A DNA stretch of 64,000 nucleotides from contig CAVTCZ010000005.1 of assembly GCA_963733395.1 (NCBI GenBank), positions 1 through 64,000 of the forward strand, given 5' to 3'. This document shows, one piece after another, positions 52,188-63,051 of this stretch. Within the stretch, counting starts at the first letter, position 1; each line of letters starts with the position of its first letter. The stretch is from JADKAV01 sp963733395 (lineage in GTDB: Bacteria > Actinomycetota > Actinomycetes > S36-B12 > UBA10799). Made by a program: the position numbers and the translations under genes. The notes below the pieces were generated by a model. The model was not told the DNA's origin. It made no database searches and was given only the letters and a program-made list of their open reading frames with translations.

Positions 52188-53162
52188 GTGAGTGTGATTA
52201 CGGCGGACAACCCGTCGGCGCAGGTGCCGGAAACGAAGAAACCTGGTCGGCTGCGGCAGTCCTGGGACAAGTACTGGTATGCGTGGGCGTTCATCACCCC
52301 GGTGGTCATCGTGATGGTGGTGATCATCCTGTGGCCGCTGATCCAGGGCATATTCCTGAGTTTCACCGACGCCTCGGAGAAGAACGTCGCCAAGGTCATC
52401 GGCGGCCGGGAGATCCCAGCCACCTGGGACATCGTCGGTCTGAAGAACTACGTCGACGTCCTCACCAGTTCCACGTTCTGGATCATCTTCGCGCGCACCG
52501 TCATCTGGACGGTCGTGAACGTGTTCTTCCACTTCACGCTCGGCCTGATCCTGGCCGTCGTGCTCAACCGGGCGCTGGCCGGCCGTGCCCTCTACCGCGC
52601 CCTGCTGATCGTGCCGTGGGCGGTCCCCGCGTTCGTGTCCACCTACATGTGGCGGCTGATGCTGACCGACACCGGTCTGGTGAACTCGATCTTCACGTCG
52701 ATCGGGCTGCCGTCGGTCCCGTGGCTGTCGGACACCAACTGGCTGTTCATCAGTTGCATCCTGGTCAACATCTGGCTGGGAGTTCCGTTCATGATGGTCG
52801 CCCTGCTGGGCGGGCTGCAGTCGATCCCCAAGGAGCTGTACGAGGCCGCCGAAGTCGACGGTGCCACGCCCTGGCAGCGGTTCCGGTTCGTCACCGTGCC
52901 CGGCCTGCGGACGGTGGCGGCGACCGTGATCCTGCTCGGCTCGATATGGACCTTCAACATGTTCGCGATCATCTACTTGATGGCCAGCCAGGGACAGCGC
53001 AACGACATCGCCACCCTGCCGGTCTACGCCTACGACAAGGCGTTCACCGGCATCCGGCAGTACGCGGTGTCCTCGACCTACGGGGTGCTGATCCTGTCCA
53101 TCTTGCTCGTGTTCGCGATCTTCTACAGACGGGCGCTGGCCAAGCAGGGGGAGGTGTGGTGA
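52188..53162 (+). CDS. Sugar ABC transporter permease (MalF-like)
   Basis: A 324-residue permease with about seven helices. The ATPase-docking EAA loop reads YEAAEVDGATPWQRFRFVTV near residue 222. Start GTG 52188 is chosen because GGGGAGGGG lies 7 nt upstream; an ATG-type start earlier in the frame lacks a ribosome binding site. The 112 bp gap to malE could hold an RNA processing site or attenuator; I see no clear hairpin with a T-run. Confidence 0.92.
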   Translation: MSVITADNPSAQVPETKKPGRLRQSWDKYWYAWAFITPVVIVMVVIILWPLIQGIFLSFTDASEKNVAKVIGGREIPATWDIVGLKNYVDVLTSSTFWIIFARTVIWTVVNVFFHFTLGLILAVVLNRALAGRALYRALLIVPWAVPAFVSTYMWRLMLTDTGLVNSIFTSIGLPSVPWLSDTNWLFISCILVNIWLGVPFMMVALLGGLQSIPKELYEAAEVDGATPWQRFRFVTVPGLRTVAATVILLGSIWTFNMFAIIYLMASQGQRNDIATLPVYAYDKAFTGIRQYAVSSTYGVLILSILLVFAIFYRRALAKQGEVW

Positions 53163-53165
53163 GTC

Positions 53166-54062
53166 ATGGCTTCTGAAGCAGTCGTGCAGGAGGTCGCCAC
53201 CGGCGAGGCCTCGACGAAGAAGATCCGCCGCCGCGACCAACGCAGTCCGCTTGCCACTTTCGGTCTGCACTTCGGGTTGTTCATCGCGCTGTTGTGGTCG
53301 CTGGTGCCGCCGATCTGGGCCTTCTTGACGTCTCTGAAGCCCAACGATCAGGCCATCACCACCGAACTGGTCATCTTCAAGGACCCGTCGCTGGCCAACT
53401 ACAACTACGTGCTGACCCAGACGGACCTGCCGCGGTGGTTCCTGAACTCGATCGTCGTCGCCGCCTTCACGATGATCATCGGCTTGTTCCTGTCGGCGAC
53501 GGCCGGCTACGCCGTGAGCCGCTTCCGGTTCCCGGGGCACAGGTCGTTGATGTGGAGTTTCCTGCTGACCCAGATGTTCCCGATGGCGATCCTGATCGTG
53601 CCGATCTACAACATCTTCGCCAGGCTCGGCCTGCTCAACAACCTCGCCGGCTTGGTGATCGCCTACTGCACCACAGCAGTGCCGTTCTGTGCGTGGATGC
53701 TCAAGGGGTACTTCGACACCATCCCGATCGAGATCGACGAGGCCGGCCGGATCGACGGTCTGACCCCGTTCGGGACCTTCTGGCGACTGATCCTGCCGCT
53801 GGCCCGGCCGGGTCTGGCGGTGACCGCCTTCTACACCTTCCTGACGGCCTGGGGTGAGGTGGCGTACGCGACGGCATTCCTCACCTCGGATGCGAAGAAG
53901 ACTCTCGCAGTCGGTCTGCAGACATTCGTCGGGCAGTTCAAGACGGAGTGGGGCTATCTGACCGCGGCAGGCATCCTGGTGACCATCCCGGCCGTCATCG
54001 TGTTCCTGCTCGTGCAACGCAACCTCGTGGCCGGCCTGACCGCCGGCGGGACCAAGGGCTAA
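53166..54062 (+). CDS. Sugar ABC transporter permease (MalG-like)
   Basis: A 298-residue inner-membrane partner of the MalF-like protein, with six helices and the EAA loop EIDEAGRIDGLTPFGTFWRL near residue 195. The N-terminal 40 residues are cytoplasmic and basic (STKKIRRRDQR). It begins 3 bp after malF, with AGGGGGAGG shortly upstream. Confidence 0.93.
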   Translation: MASEAVVQEVATGEASTKKIRRRDQRSPLATFGLHFGLFIALLWSLVPPIWAFLTSLKPNDQAITTELVIFKDPSLANYNYVLTQTDLPRWFLNSIVVAAFTMIIGLFLSATAGYAVSRFRFPGHRSLMWSFLLTQMFPMAILIVPIYNIFARLGLLNNLAGLVIAYCTTAVPFCAWMLKGYFDTIPIEIDEAGRIDGLTPFGTFWRLILPLARPGLAVTAFYTFLTAWGEVAYATAFLTSDAKKTLAVGLQTFVGQFKTEWGYLTAAGILVTIPAVIVFLLVQRNLVAGLTAGGTKG

Positions 54063-54071
54063 GGAGAAACC

Positions 54072-55163
<1,092 letters not shown>

Positions 55164-55839
55164 GTCGCGTCCCGGTGCGGGGTTCCAGGGCGAGTTCACG
55201 AGACAGCGGACCCGCCCGGCGGCGGAGTCACGGTCCGATCCCGCGAGGTGGCGGGCGACGGGCCCTGTGACGCGGAGTCGGGTGGGCCGGGGTTGCGATT
55301 CGGGCCCTCGGGTGAGTCCACCCCGGTACCGGTTTCGCCCTGGGTTGTGCGGTTCGTTAGAAGTTGTCCCGTTGGTTAGCAAAGACACGCGTGTTTCCGC
55401 TAACCAACGGGACAACTTCTAACCAAGTGCTATGGAAGCCCGGACGGCAGCAGAACCACCCTCGCGGGAGCCCGAATACCGGCAGACCGTGATTCGCCCG
55501 GTCGTGTTGGTGCCCAAGAAGCAACCGGGTTCCCGATGCGCCACCAGGGGCAGATCGAGGCGCGCCGACGACGTCCGGCGTGCCCTCCGGGCCGCCGGAA
55601 GGCGATGAACGCCGTGCCCGGAACTGCCCCGGCGTGATCACGTACCGCCTGTGCCGTCAAGACGCCACGCTCCGCCCCATGCCGAAGCCCGTTCCCGAGT
55701 CGAATGCGGCCGGACTTCTGCTGGCCAACCAGAGCTCGGGCTCACGGATGCGCCCGCAGCGACATCCCTGCTCGCCCCGGCACGTCCGAACCGCGGGCGA
55801 CGAGGCGACGGCCGTGAGCCGCGTGTCACAGTGGTCGGT
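55164..55839. other. Intergenic region, 676 bp, with a perfect palindrome
   Basis: No supported gene. A frame of about 60 codons from 55432 is Arg/Pro-rich and lacks family features or a ribosome binding site. The region holds the perfect palindrome at 55356-55423, probably the end signal of the sugar operon, and must contain the menD promoter, which I cannot pinpoint. Confidence 0.5.
55356..55423. repeat. Perfect 68-bp modular palindrome, GTTAG word
   Basis: The best-preserved element in the window: 25-nt arms that are exact reverse complements (GTTAGAAGTTGTCCC and GTTGGTTAGC, then GCTAACCAAC and GGGACAACTTCTAAC) around the 18-nt centre AAAGACACGCGTGTTTCC, itself nearly palindromic around ACGCGT. 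Words GTTAG and CTAAC lie 19 nt apart in each arm. On each strand they put stop codons in all three frames. Confidence 0.95.
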
Positions 55840-57606
55840 GTGAATCCCGCGACCGCCGCTGCGCAGGTGATCATCGACGAACTGGTGCGCTCCGGTGTCA
55901 ACGACGTGGTGCTCGCGCCGGGATCGCGCAGCGCACCGCTGGCGATCGAGGCTGCGCGAGCACACGAGCGCGGCGAGTTGCGCCTGCACGTGCGCATCGA
56001 CGAACGCAGCGCGGGTTTCCTGGCGCTGGGCCTGGCCAAGCGCAGCGGCCTGCCGGTGCCGGTCATCACCACCTCCGGGACCGCCGTGGCCAATCTGCTG
56101 CCGGCGGTCGAGGAAGCGTGGTTCAGTGCGCTGCCATTGATCGTCATCAGCGCCGACCGGCCGGCGGAACTCCGGCAGACCGGCGCCAACCAGACGATCG
56201 ACCAGGTGCGGGTGTTCGATGGCCTGGTGCGGTGGTCCGCCGACCTGGAAGCACCGACGCGTGGTCGTGGTCAGGTGGCCTACTGGCGCAGTACCGTCTC
56301 CCGGGCGTGCGTCATCGCCAGTCATCCCTGGCAGCGGGGTCCGGTCCATCTGAACGTGGCCCTGCGCGATCCGCTGGTGCCCGACGACGATCCCGGTTGG
56401 GTGGAGTCGCTGGACGGCCATGACGGGCTCACGTTCGTCGACGAGGAGGGCGACGAGGTGCAGGTCGTCCGGTCCTGGACGGTCGACCGGCGGCTGATGC
56501 TCAGCGTGCAGGAACCCATCGACGAGGTGCTCGACGACCTGGCCGCAGGCGAGTTGCCGCTGCGCGGCCTGGTGATCGTGGGCGATATCGACGACCCGGA
56601 GGACGCCGCCGCCGCGGTGGAACTCGCCGAGTCCTGCGGCTGGCCGCTGCACAGCGAACCCAGTGGCCAGGCCCGTGCCGGAACGGTCGCGTTGGCCCAC
56701 GCGAGCCTGCTGAGCGCCTCGGAGGCGTTCCGCGCTGCGCACCGGCCGGAACTGGTGGTGACCGTCGGGAAGGTGGGCTTGAGCCGGGGGCTGCTGTCGC
56801 TGGTCCGGGAGGCCGCGGTGCACCTGCACGCCGAGCCGCAGCGGACCATGGACTGGCCGGACCCGACACGCACCGCGATCGCCGTCCTGGCGTCGGTGCC
56901 GGCTCCGCCGTCGGATGCGATGGTGCCCGAATCCAGCGATTGGCTGGACGGCTGGCTGATGGCCGACGCTGCAGCGCAGCGGGTCATCGAGAAAGCCCTG
57001 GCCGCCTGTCCGCAGCAGACCGGCCTGCACGCCGCGCAGGCGCTGTGGGACGTGGTCGGCTCCGACGACCTGGTCTTCGTGGCGTCGTCGCGCTCCATCC
57101 GGGACCTCGAAGCAGTCGCCGGCGTGCGGACCGACCCGCCGCGGGTCCTGGCCAATCGTGGGGTGAACGGGATCGACGGGCTGGTCTCGACCGCCGTCGG
57201 CGCGGCACTGGCCCACCAGAGCGCCGGTGGCGGACACGCGTACGCGTTCCTCGGCGATCTGGCGTTACTGCACGACCAGAACGCGCTGGTGATCGGACCC
57301 GAGGAACCGGTCCCGGATCTCGTGCTGCTGGTGGTGGACAACAACGGCGGCGGCATCTTCGGCTCCCTGGAGCAGGCCGATCCGGCCTTCGAGGACGTGT
57401 ACGAGCGGGTCTTCGGGACCCCGGTGGACCTCGACCTTCGCAGCATCCTGGAATCGCACGGTGTGGCTGTCCATCAGGGACCGGACATCGCACAGTCATT
57501 GGCGAGCGCTGCAGCGGCGCCCGGGCTCAACGCGGTCGTTGTCGGCCCGGTGAGCAGGGATACGGAGGCGCAACTGTACCGGCAGATCCGGGAGGCGCTC
57601 GGGTGA
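55840..57606 (+). CDS. menD: SEPHCHC synthase
   Basis: Thiamine-diphosphate enzyme that joins isochorismate (from MenF) with 2-oxoglutarate. The 588-residue protein has LAPGSRSAPLAIEAARAHER, the activating Glu region RIDERSAGFLALGLAKRSG, TSGTAVANLLPAVEEA and the ThDP-binding motif from FLGDLALLHDQNAL to DNNGGGIFG. GTG at 55840 is chosen because VNPATAAAQVIIDELVRSG aligns with the MNPSTxQA start of mycobacterial MenD; GTG at 55831 is possible. Its stop overlaps the next gene by 4 bp. It depends on thiamine, which the ThiBPQ importer at 22 kb can supply. Confidence 0.94.
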   Translation: MNPATAAAQVIIDELVRSGVNDVVLAPGSRSAPLAIEAARAHERGELRLHVRIDERSAGFLALGLAKRSGLPVPVITTSGTAVANLLPAVEEAWFSALPLIVISADRPAELRQTGANQTIDQVRVFDGLVRWSADLEAPTRGRGQVAYWRSTVSRACVIASHPWQRGPVHLNVALRDPLVPDDDPGWVESLDGHDGLTFVDEEGDEVQVVRSWTVDRRLMLSVQEPIDEVLDDLAAGELPLRGLVIVGDIDDPEDAAAAVELAESCGWPLHSEPSGQARAGTVALAHASLLSASEAFRAAHRPELVVTVGKVGLSRGLLSLVREAAVHLHAEPQRTMDWPDPTRTAIAVLASVPAPPSDAMVPESSDWLDGWLMADAAAQRVIEKALAACPQQTGLHAAQALWDVVGSDDLVFVASSRSIRDLEAVAGVRTDPPRVLANRGVNGIDGLVSTAVGAALAHQSAGGGHAYAFLGDLALLHDQNALVIGPEEPVPDLVLLVVDNNGGGIFGSLEQADPAFEDVYERVFGTPVDLDLRSILESHGVAVHQGPDIAQSLASAAAAPGLNAVVVGPVSRDTEAQLYRQIREALG

Positions 57607-58272
57607 GGATCGCGCGCCACCTCAACGGCCCGCCGGACGCCGGACACGGCGGCTACGTCGCGGGAAGCCTCGCCACCAGGTTGCCGGGCGCCGGTGCGGA
57701 TGTCTGGCTGCGGGCCCCGGCGCCACTCGAGACCGAGCTTGGCGCAACGACTCGTCGGTGACCACCTGGAGTTCTGGGACGGCCCGCAACTGATCGCCGA
57801 GGCCGATGCCACGGATGTCACCGCCGACCCGGTGCCGTTCGTCGGGCTGGAGGCCGCGACAGCCGCCGCGAAGGGCTTCCCCGGGGCGGTGCCCAACCCG
57901 ATACGAGACCTGTTTCGGCTGCGGCCGGTTGCGTGCCGACGGCTTGGGCATCGGCCCGGGTCCGGTGGGCGAAGGGCCTGGTCGCATGTGTCTGGTACCC
58001 GCGCGGCCGGGTGGCCGAGGAGTGGCTGTGGTCCGCGCTGGATTGCGCCAGTGGCTGGGCCTGGCCGATCGGTGAGGTGCCGCTGGTCACCGGACGGTTG
58101 AGCGGTGGACTTCTGACCGATGCCCCGCTCGATCCCGCGGATCCGTACGTGGCTGGTGGCGCACAAATCGAGCAGGTCGGGCGCAAGTACGTTTCGGCAG
58201 CGGCCATTCTTCACCGCCGGGGGTCAGCGGGTCGCGGCGGTACGCGGGACCTGGATCCGGGTGGCCGACTGA
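57603..58272 (+). pseudogene. Hotdog-fold thioesterase-like protein, multiply frameshifted
   Basis: Joined frames give about 222 residues: VRIARHLNGPPDAGHGGYVA (the HGG motif of hotdog thioesterase-like proteins), LVGDHLEFWDGPQLIAEADA, FGCGRLRADGLGIGPGPVGE, then VACVWYPRGRVAEEWLWSAL, DCASGWAWPIGE and finally VAAVRGTWIRVAD with the stop at 58272. The CFGCGP-like motif and WxALDCxxGWA segment are shared by a family of actinobacterial proteins next to fatty-acyl or menaquinone genes. At least four shifts. GTG start overlaps menD, so it may serve as the DHNA-CoA thioesterase of the pathway, but this is speculation. Confidence 0.65.
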
Positions 58273-58351
58273 ACGGCGGCGGGTGGTCCGAGTGGACGAG
58301 ATTCACCGCCCAGTCTTGCCTCGGAGGCACCCGAGGTGGTGAGGTGGGCGG

Positions 58352-59882
58352 ATGAAACAAAGCCCTCGCCCTGTCGGCACCTCTTCCGCGCTCGTCGGCG
58401 GCCTGCTCGTGGCGGCGCCCCCGGCCGTGCCGAATCCGACAACATCGATGCGGCGATCGCCCAACTGCCCGGCATCATCACCGAGAACATGGCCAAGACC
58501 GGGGTCCCGGGTCTGGCAGTGGCAGTGGTCAGCGGCGACCAGGTCGTCTACAGCCAGGGATTCGGCGTGCGCAGCACGAAGACCAACAAGCCGGTCACCG
58601 TCGATACGGTGTTCCAGTTGGCGTCGGTGTCCAAACCGCTCGGGGCCACGGCCGTGGCCGCGGCGATCGGCAAGAAGCTGCTGCGTTGGGACGACCCGAT
58701 CACCAAGTTCCTGCCGGACTACGAGCTCGCCAACGGATACGTGACCAACCGCGTCACGGTGGCCGACATGTATTCGCACCGCAGTGGTCTGCCCGGCAAC
58801 GTCGGCAACGACCTCGAGGTGTACGGGTTCAACCGGAAGACGATCATGGATCGGATGCGCTACGAGCCGCTGGCGCCGTTCCGGATCTCCTACTCGTACA
58901 GCAACTTCGGGCTGACGGTCGGCGGGGAGGCCGCGGCCACCGCGGCGAAGACGACGTGGCCGAAACTGGCAAAGAAGATGATCTTCAAGCCGCTGGGCAT
59001 GAAGCACACGACATACAGCCACAAGCAGTTCACCCAGGAGATCGAACCGCGCCGCCCTGCACCAGCAGGTGGACGGCGAAGTGGGTGCCGTCTGCCAAGC
59101 GCAACGCCACGGCGCAGGAACCCGCGGGGGGTGCCAGCAGCACCGTGTTGGACATGGCCGCATGGTTGCGGATGCAGTTGAACAACGGCACGTTCGACGG
59201 TGAGCGGGTGGTCGCCAAGGGTCCCCTGCAGGAGGCCCGGTCGATGCAGATCCGCACGGCTCCGTCGTCGGCGGACGCGTCCACCATCTCGGGGTACGGG
59301 CTCGGGCATCGACACGCTGGTCGATCCCGCGGGACGGGTGCGCTGGCAACACTCCGGGGCTTTCACTGCCGGGTGCCGTCCACCACGATCCTGATGATCC
59401 CGTCCCTGGATGTCGGCATCGTGGTCCTGACCAACACCTGGCCGATCGGGTTGCCCGAGTCCATCGCCGCCTCGTTCGCCGACATCGTCGAGAACGGGGC
59501 CGACCGAGGACTGGTTGGCGATCGATCGGCAAGGCATTCGCGCCGTTCACCACGCCGAGCAACACCGTCAACGGCAAGAAGCAGCCGGCCAAGCCGAAGC
59601 CCGCCACGAAGTTGAGCACCTACAGCGGCACCTACCGCAACGACTACGTGGGACGCGCCAAGGTGGTCAAGGAGGGCGGCAAGCTGGTGCTGCAACTCGG
59701 ACCGAAACTCAAGACCGAATTACGGCTGCGGCCACTGGACCGGCAACACCTTCTACTACACCGCCATCGACATGCCCAAGGCCTTCACGACGGGTGCGAC
59801 CTTCACGGTCAAGTCCGGCAAGGCCACGACCCTGGCACTCGAGGAGGTCGGGCCGGACGTGGGTGTGCTCAAGCGGAGTTGA
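58352..59882 (+). pseudogene. Secreted class C beta-lactamase-like serine hydrolase, frameshifted
   Basis: An N-terminal signal peptide (ATG 58352) leads, after a shift near 58430, into an intact stretch of about 215 residues: GVPGLAVAVVSGDQVVYSQG, then VFQLASVSKPLGATAVAAAI with the SxxK nucleophile motif, and ISYSYSNFGLTVGGEAAA with the YxN motif. Later frames give ASSTVLDMAAWLRMQLNNGT, RVRWQHSGAF (HxG motif) and a C-terminal DUF3471-like beta domain (STYSGTYRNDYVGRAKVV). At least four shifts. Such enzymes are D-aminopeptidases, esterases or PBP-like proteins rather than true beta-lactamases. All catalytic motifs are preserved despite the shifts, which favours assembly error. Confidence 0.75.
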
Positions 59883-59921
59883 GGGTCGGCTGCGCCGCTG
59901 GTTGGGGTCCGTCACGCCGGC

Positions 59922-60143
59922 GTTAGTGGCGGCGACAGCGGTTAGCGTCGGACTTGGGGCTGACGTCGAAGGCGGCACCTCCCGGGTGGACGGGCGTTGG
60001 AGCTTGGAACTTGGTTGGGTGAGTCACCCGCGCCGGCGTTAGTGGCGAGGACAGCGGTTAGTCGCAACTACAGGCGTTAGCGTCAGGCGCGGACTTCGGG
60101 CTAACGGTTGTCCTTCGGGCTAACGGTTGTCCTTCGGGCTAAC
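59922..60143. repeat. Ladder of GTTAG modules forming an extended palindrome
   Basis: A first left arm GTTAGTGGCGGCGACAGCGG, TTAGC lies at 59922-59946 with a decayed partner (GGGGCTGACG near 59956). A full ladder follows: GTTAG words at 60038, 60057 and 60076 (19-nt steps), an 18-nt centre GTCAGGCGCGGACTTCGG (60082-60099), then GCTAAC words at 60100, 60119 and 60138 (19-nt steps; unit GCTAACGGTTGTCCTTCGG). It sits between the 3' ends of the convergent serine hydrolase and menF genes. Related by its AGGACAG core to the element at 8780. Confidence 0.88.
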
Positions 60144-60177
60144 GCCGGCAGCGGGAATCGAGCCTCAGCCCGCGCCC

Positions 60178-61384
60178 TCAACTACCCCCGAGCGCCCAGC
60201 GCATGGCCGCCAGCTTGGACTCGGACTCGGCGAACTCCGACTCCGGGTCCGACCCGGCCACGATCCCGCAGCCCGCGAGCAGTTCGATGGACGTGTTGTC
60301 GTCGTTGAGCTGCCCGCACCGCAGGGCGATGCCGAACTCCCCGTCGCCGTTGCGCGTCGAACCAGCCCACCGGACCGGCGTAGCGGCCGCGGTCCAGCCC
60401 CTCGTGCGTCCGGATGTAGTGCAGGGCCCGCTCGGTGGGCGTGCCGCAGACGGCGGCGGTGGGGTGCAGTGCCGCCGCAATCGCGATCACGGAGGTCTCG
60501 TCGACCAGCATCGCGTTCACATCGGTGGCCAGATGCTGAACGTTGGCCAGCCGCAGGACGCTCGGCTGCGCGGGCACGTCCAGGTCGGTGCAGTGGGTGC
60601 CCAGCGCCTGCGCCACGGACATCACCGCGTAGGCGTGCTCTTCGCGGGCCTTGTTCGAGGCCACCATGTCGCTGGCCAGTTGGCCGCTCTCGCGCTCATC
60701 GAGCGAGCGGGGGACCGTGCCGGCCAGCACCCGCGACATCACCTGCTCCCCGGTGCGGCGCACGAGCAGTTCCGGGGTCGCCCCGATCAGGCCGTGGACG
60801 CTGAACGTCCAGCAGTCCGCGTACCGGTCGGCGAGGCGGCGCAGGGTGCGATGGACATCGATCTCACCGCTGACCCGGACCCCGCGGGCGAGGACCACCT
60901 TGTCGAAGACGCCGGCCGCGATGTCCTCGACGGCACCGGCCACCAGTTGCCGGTAGCGGCTGCCGTCGGGGTCCGGCTCGACCAGCCCCTCGCCCTGAGC
61001 CGGCGGTAGCTGGGCGGTCCGGCTCGGCGTGATGGTGGTCATCCAGGCCTTGCCATCGCGCTGGCCGATGATCGTGCCGGGAACGGTGATCACCGAGTCG
61101 GCGTCGGCGTCGAACGAGAACGAGGCGAAGGCGACCGGGCCGGTGCCCGGAGCCAGGACCGCGTCGTCGATGACGGCGGATTCGCAGAACCGCGTCCACC
61201 ATCGCTGGGCGCGGGCGAACCGCTCGGGCCCGCGCACGGTCGTGGTCGCCGCCACGTCCCAGGCGACCAGGCCATCGCCCTCGTGCACCCAACTCAGCGG
61301 CTGCGCACCTGCGGGGATCAGCGAGAGCAGGTCGGAGGGCTCCACGAGGCGGGTGCGCACCTCCAGGGGCAGATCGGTCACCAT
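60178..61384 (-). pseudogene. menF: Isochorismate synthase, single frameshift
   Basis: Converts chorismate to isochorismate, the first menaquinone step. The chorismate-binding domain is intact to residue about 335: VAGAVEDIAAGVFDKVVLAR, FSVHGLIGATPELLVRRTGE, VLAGTVPRSLDERES, HPTAAVCGTPTERALHYI. Just after RYAGPVGWFDA the frame is lost near 60365 and resumes as NGDGEFGIALRCGQL and IELLAGCGIVAGSDPESEF to the stop at 60178. Deleting one C in GCGCAACGG restores about 401 residues with all catalytic residues. A sequence error is likely. ATG 61384, divergent from menG. Confidence 0.9.
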
Positions 61385-61447
61385 TCAACGATATGGCCGG
61401 ACCCCGGTATGCGCGACGGCGGCGCTGGCTTGTGCTGATGAGAGACT

Positions 61448-62143
61448 GTGCCGGTGAGCCGAGCCGACCTCGAGAAGCAGCCCTCTGCCGTCGCCGCCAT
61501 GTTCGACCGGGTGGCTCACCGCTACGACGTGACCAACGACGTGCTGGCGCTGGGCCAGACGCGCCGCTGGCGGCGGTTGGTGGCCGACGCGGTGGGTGCC
61601 GGCCCTGGGCAGCGGGTACTGGACCTCGCCGCGGGCACCGGGACCAGCAGCCAGGCGTTCGCGCAGCGCGGGGCCGAGGTCGTCGCGTGTGACTTCTCCC
61701 TGGGCATGCTGCAGGTCGGCCGGCAGCGGCTGCCCCACCTGCCCTTCGTCGCCGGGGACGGCATGGCGTTGCCGTTCGCGGACGACACCTTCGACGCGGT
61801 CACGATCTCCTTCGGCCTGCGCAACATCCACGACCCGGCACGCGGGCTGCGCGAGTTGCGGCGAGTGACCCGGCCGGGCGGGAGGGTGGTCGTCTGCGAG
61901 TTCTCGACCCCGACGCTGCCCGCGTTCCGCACGGTGTACCAGGAGTATCTGATGAAGGCCCTGCCCGCGATCGCGAGCAAGGTGTCCAGCAACTCTGCGG
62001 CTTACGAGTACCTGGCCGAGTCGATCGCGGCGTGGCCCGATCAGGAGGGCCTGGCGCGGTTGCTGCAGGACACGGGCTGGCACGACGTCGCGTGGCGCAA
62101 TCTCTCCGGCGGGATCGTCGCACTGCACCGGGGTGTCGCCTGA
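61448..62143 (+). CDS. menG: Demethylmenaquinone methyltransferase
   Basis: SAM-dependent last step of menaquinone synthesis. The 231-residue UbiE/MenG protein has the N-terminal block AAMFDRVAHRYDVTNDVLAL, SAM motif I VLDLAAGTGTSSQAFA near residue 57, and the family blocks DAVTISFGLRNIHDPARGLR and VVVCEFSTPTLPAFR. GTG at 61448 taken as start; GTG at 61454 is equally possible. The C-terminal segment LSGGIVALHRG is typical. Divergent from menF with 63 bp between starts. Confidence 0.94.
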   Translation: MPVSRADLEKQPSAVAAMFDRVAHRYDVTNDVLALGQTRRWRRLVADAVGAGPGQRVLDLAAGTGTSSQAFAQRGAEVVACDFSLGMLQVGRQRLPHLPFVAGDGMALPFADDTFDAVTISFGLRNIHDPARGLRELRRVTRPGGRVVVCEFSTPTLPAFRTVYQEYLMKALPAIASKVSSNSAAYEYLAESIAAWPDQEGLARLLQDTGWHDVAWRNLSGGIVALHRGVA

Positions 62144-62267
62144 GCCACAGGCACGGTCCGCCCCCGGCGGCCGCACTCGGTGCCGACGGCCGCGCGGCAA
62201 CCGCCCTCGTAGCTGGCCCAGGAGTAGCCTGAGTGCGTTCCATCAAGCCGACCGAACGGAAAACCCC

Positions 62268-62933
62268 ATGCGCATTTCAGTGGTAGTGGCGGGCGCGGCA
62301 TTGGCGATCGGACTCGCCGGATGCTCGAGCAGCGCCGAAGTGAGCGTCGGCGACTCGCCGACGGCCAGTGCGTCCGCGGAGCAGTCCGTCCCCGCGAACG
62401 CCACAACCTATACCAGCGACAAGTACGGATTCAGCTTCCAGTACGCCCCGCCCTTCGAGCAGAAGGACGACATCTCCATGGATGCCGAGAGCGGTGCCAG
62501 CAGCGCCGATTCGGTGGCGGTGTTCGACACCGAGGGCACTCAGGTGGGCGGGCAGTACCGCGACGCCTTCGTGGTCAACACCTACCAACTGACGACTGAG
62601 ATCACCGACGAGAACCTCGACCAGGTCCAGACCGAACTCGAGCAGACCGTGATCCCGCAGCTCGAGCAGTCCAGCGAAGAGATGCAGATCTCCGAGCTCA
62701 CGCCGACGACGGTGGCCGGACTCAGCGGCTTCGAGGCGGACGCGACCTTCACCGTCGAGGACACCCCGATGACCTCGAAGATCTGGTTCCTGTTCGACGG
62801 TGACCTCGAGTATCAGTTGCTCACGCAGTCGGCCACTGAAGAGTGGGAAGGCCTGCAGCCCACGTTCGACCAGATGGTGAACTCGTTCACCGTGGCGCCG
62901 GTCGCCGCCGACTCAGCGTCCCCGTCCGCCTGA
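62268..62933 (+). CDS. Predicted lipoprotein with PsbP/DUF1795-like fold
   Basis: A 221-residue lipoprotein (lipobox GLAGCS, Cys19), a Ser/Ala/Thr-rich linker, then a domain beginning TYTSDKYGFSFQYAPPFEQK and containing a paired-helix segment (DENLDQVQTELEQTVIPQLE) and a terminal FDQMVNSFTV. The opening 'YxFxYPxxF' and the ending 'FDxMVxSFxV' are typical of PsbP-like/DUF1795 surface proteins that bind ligands of unknown type. ATG 62268 starts directly at the signal peptide. A hairpin follows the stop. Confidence 0.78.
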   Translation: MRISVVVAGAALAIGLAGCSSSAEVSVGDSPTASASAEQSVPANATTYTSDKYGFSFQYAPPFEQKDDISMDAESGASSADSVAVFDTEGTQVGGQYRDAFVVNTYQLTTEITDENLDQVQTELEQTVIPQLEQSSEEMQISELTPTTVAGLSGFEADATFTVEDTPMTSKIWFLFDGDLEYQLLTQSATEEWEGLQPTFDQMVNSFTVAPVAADSASPSA

Positions 62934-62937
62934 GCGC

Positions 62938-62969
62938 GACCCCCGGTCCGTCACGGCGGGCCGGGGGTC
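62938..62969 (+). terminator. Terminator-like hairpin after the lipoprotein gene
   Basis: GACCCCCGG (62938-62946) and CCGGGGGTC (62961-62969) are exact complements around a 14-nt loop, 4 bp after the stop codon. No T-run follows. It separates the lipoprotein gene from the nuo operon. Confidence 0.65.
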
Positions 62970-63051
62970 AGCAGTCGTGCGCGACGACCCTGCTGGGAGC
63001 ACCCACCTGCGGGCCGTGGGGGCACGATCTACACTCGAGTCCGGGGGGCTC

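Noticed and set aside
55432..55608. A small gene between the palindrome and menD
   Set aside because: About 58 codons, rich in Arg and Pro, no ribosome binding site, no family resemblance and no third-position GC pattern typical of the neighbours.
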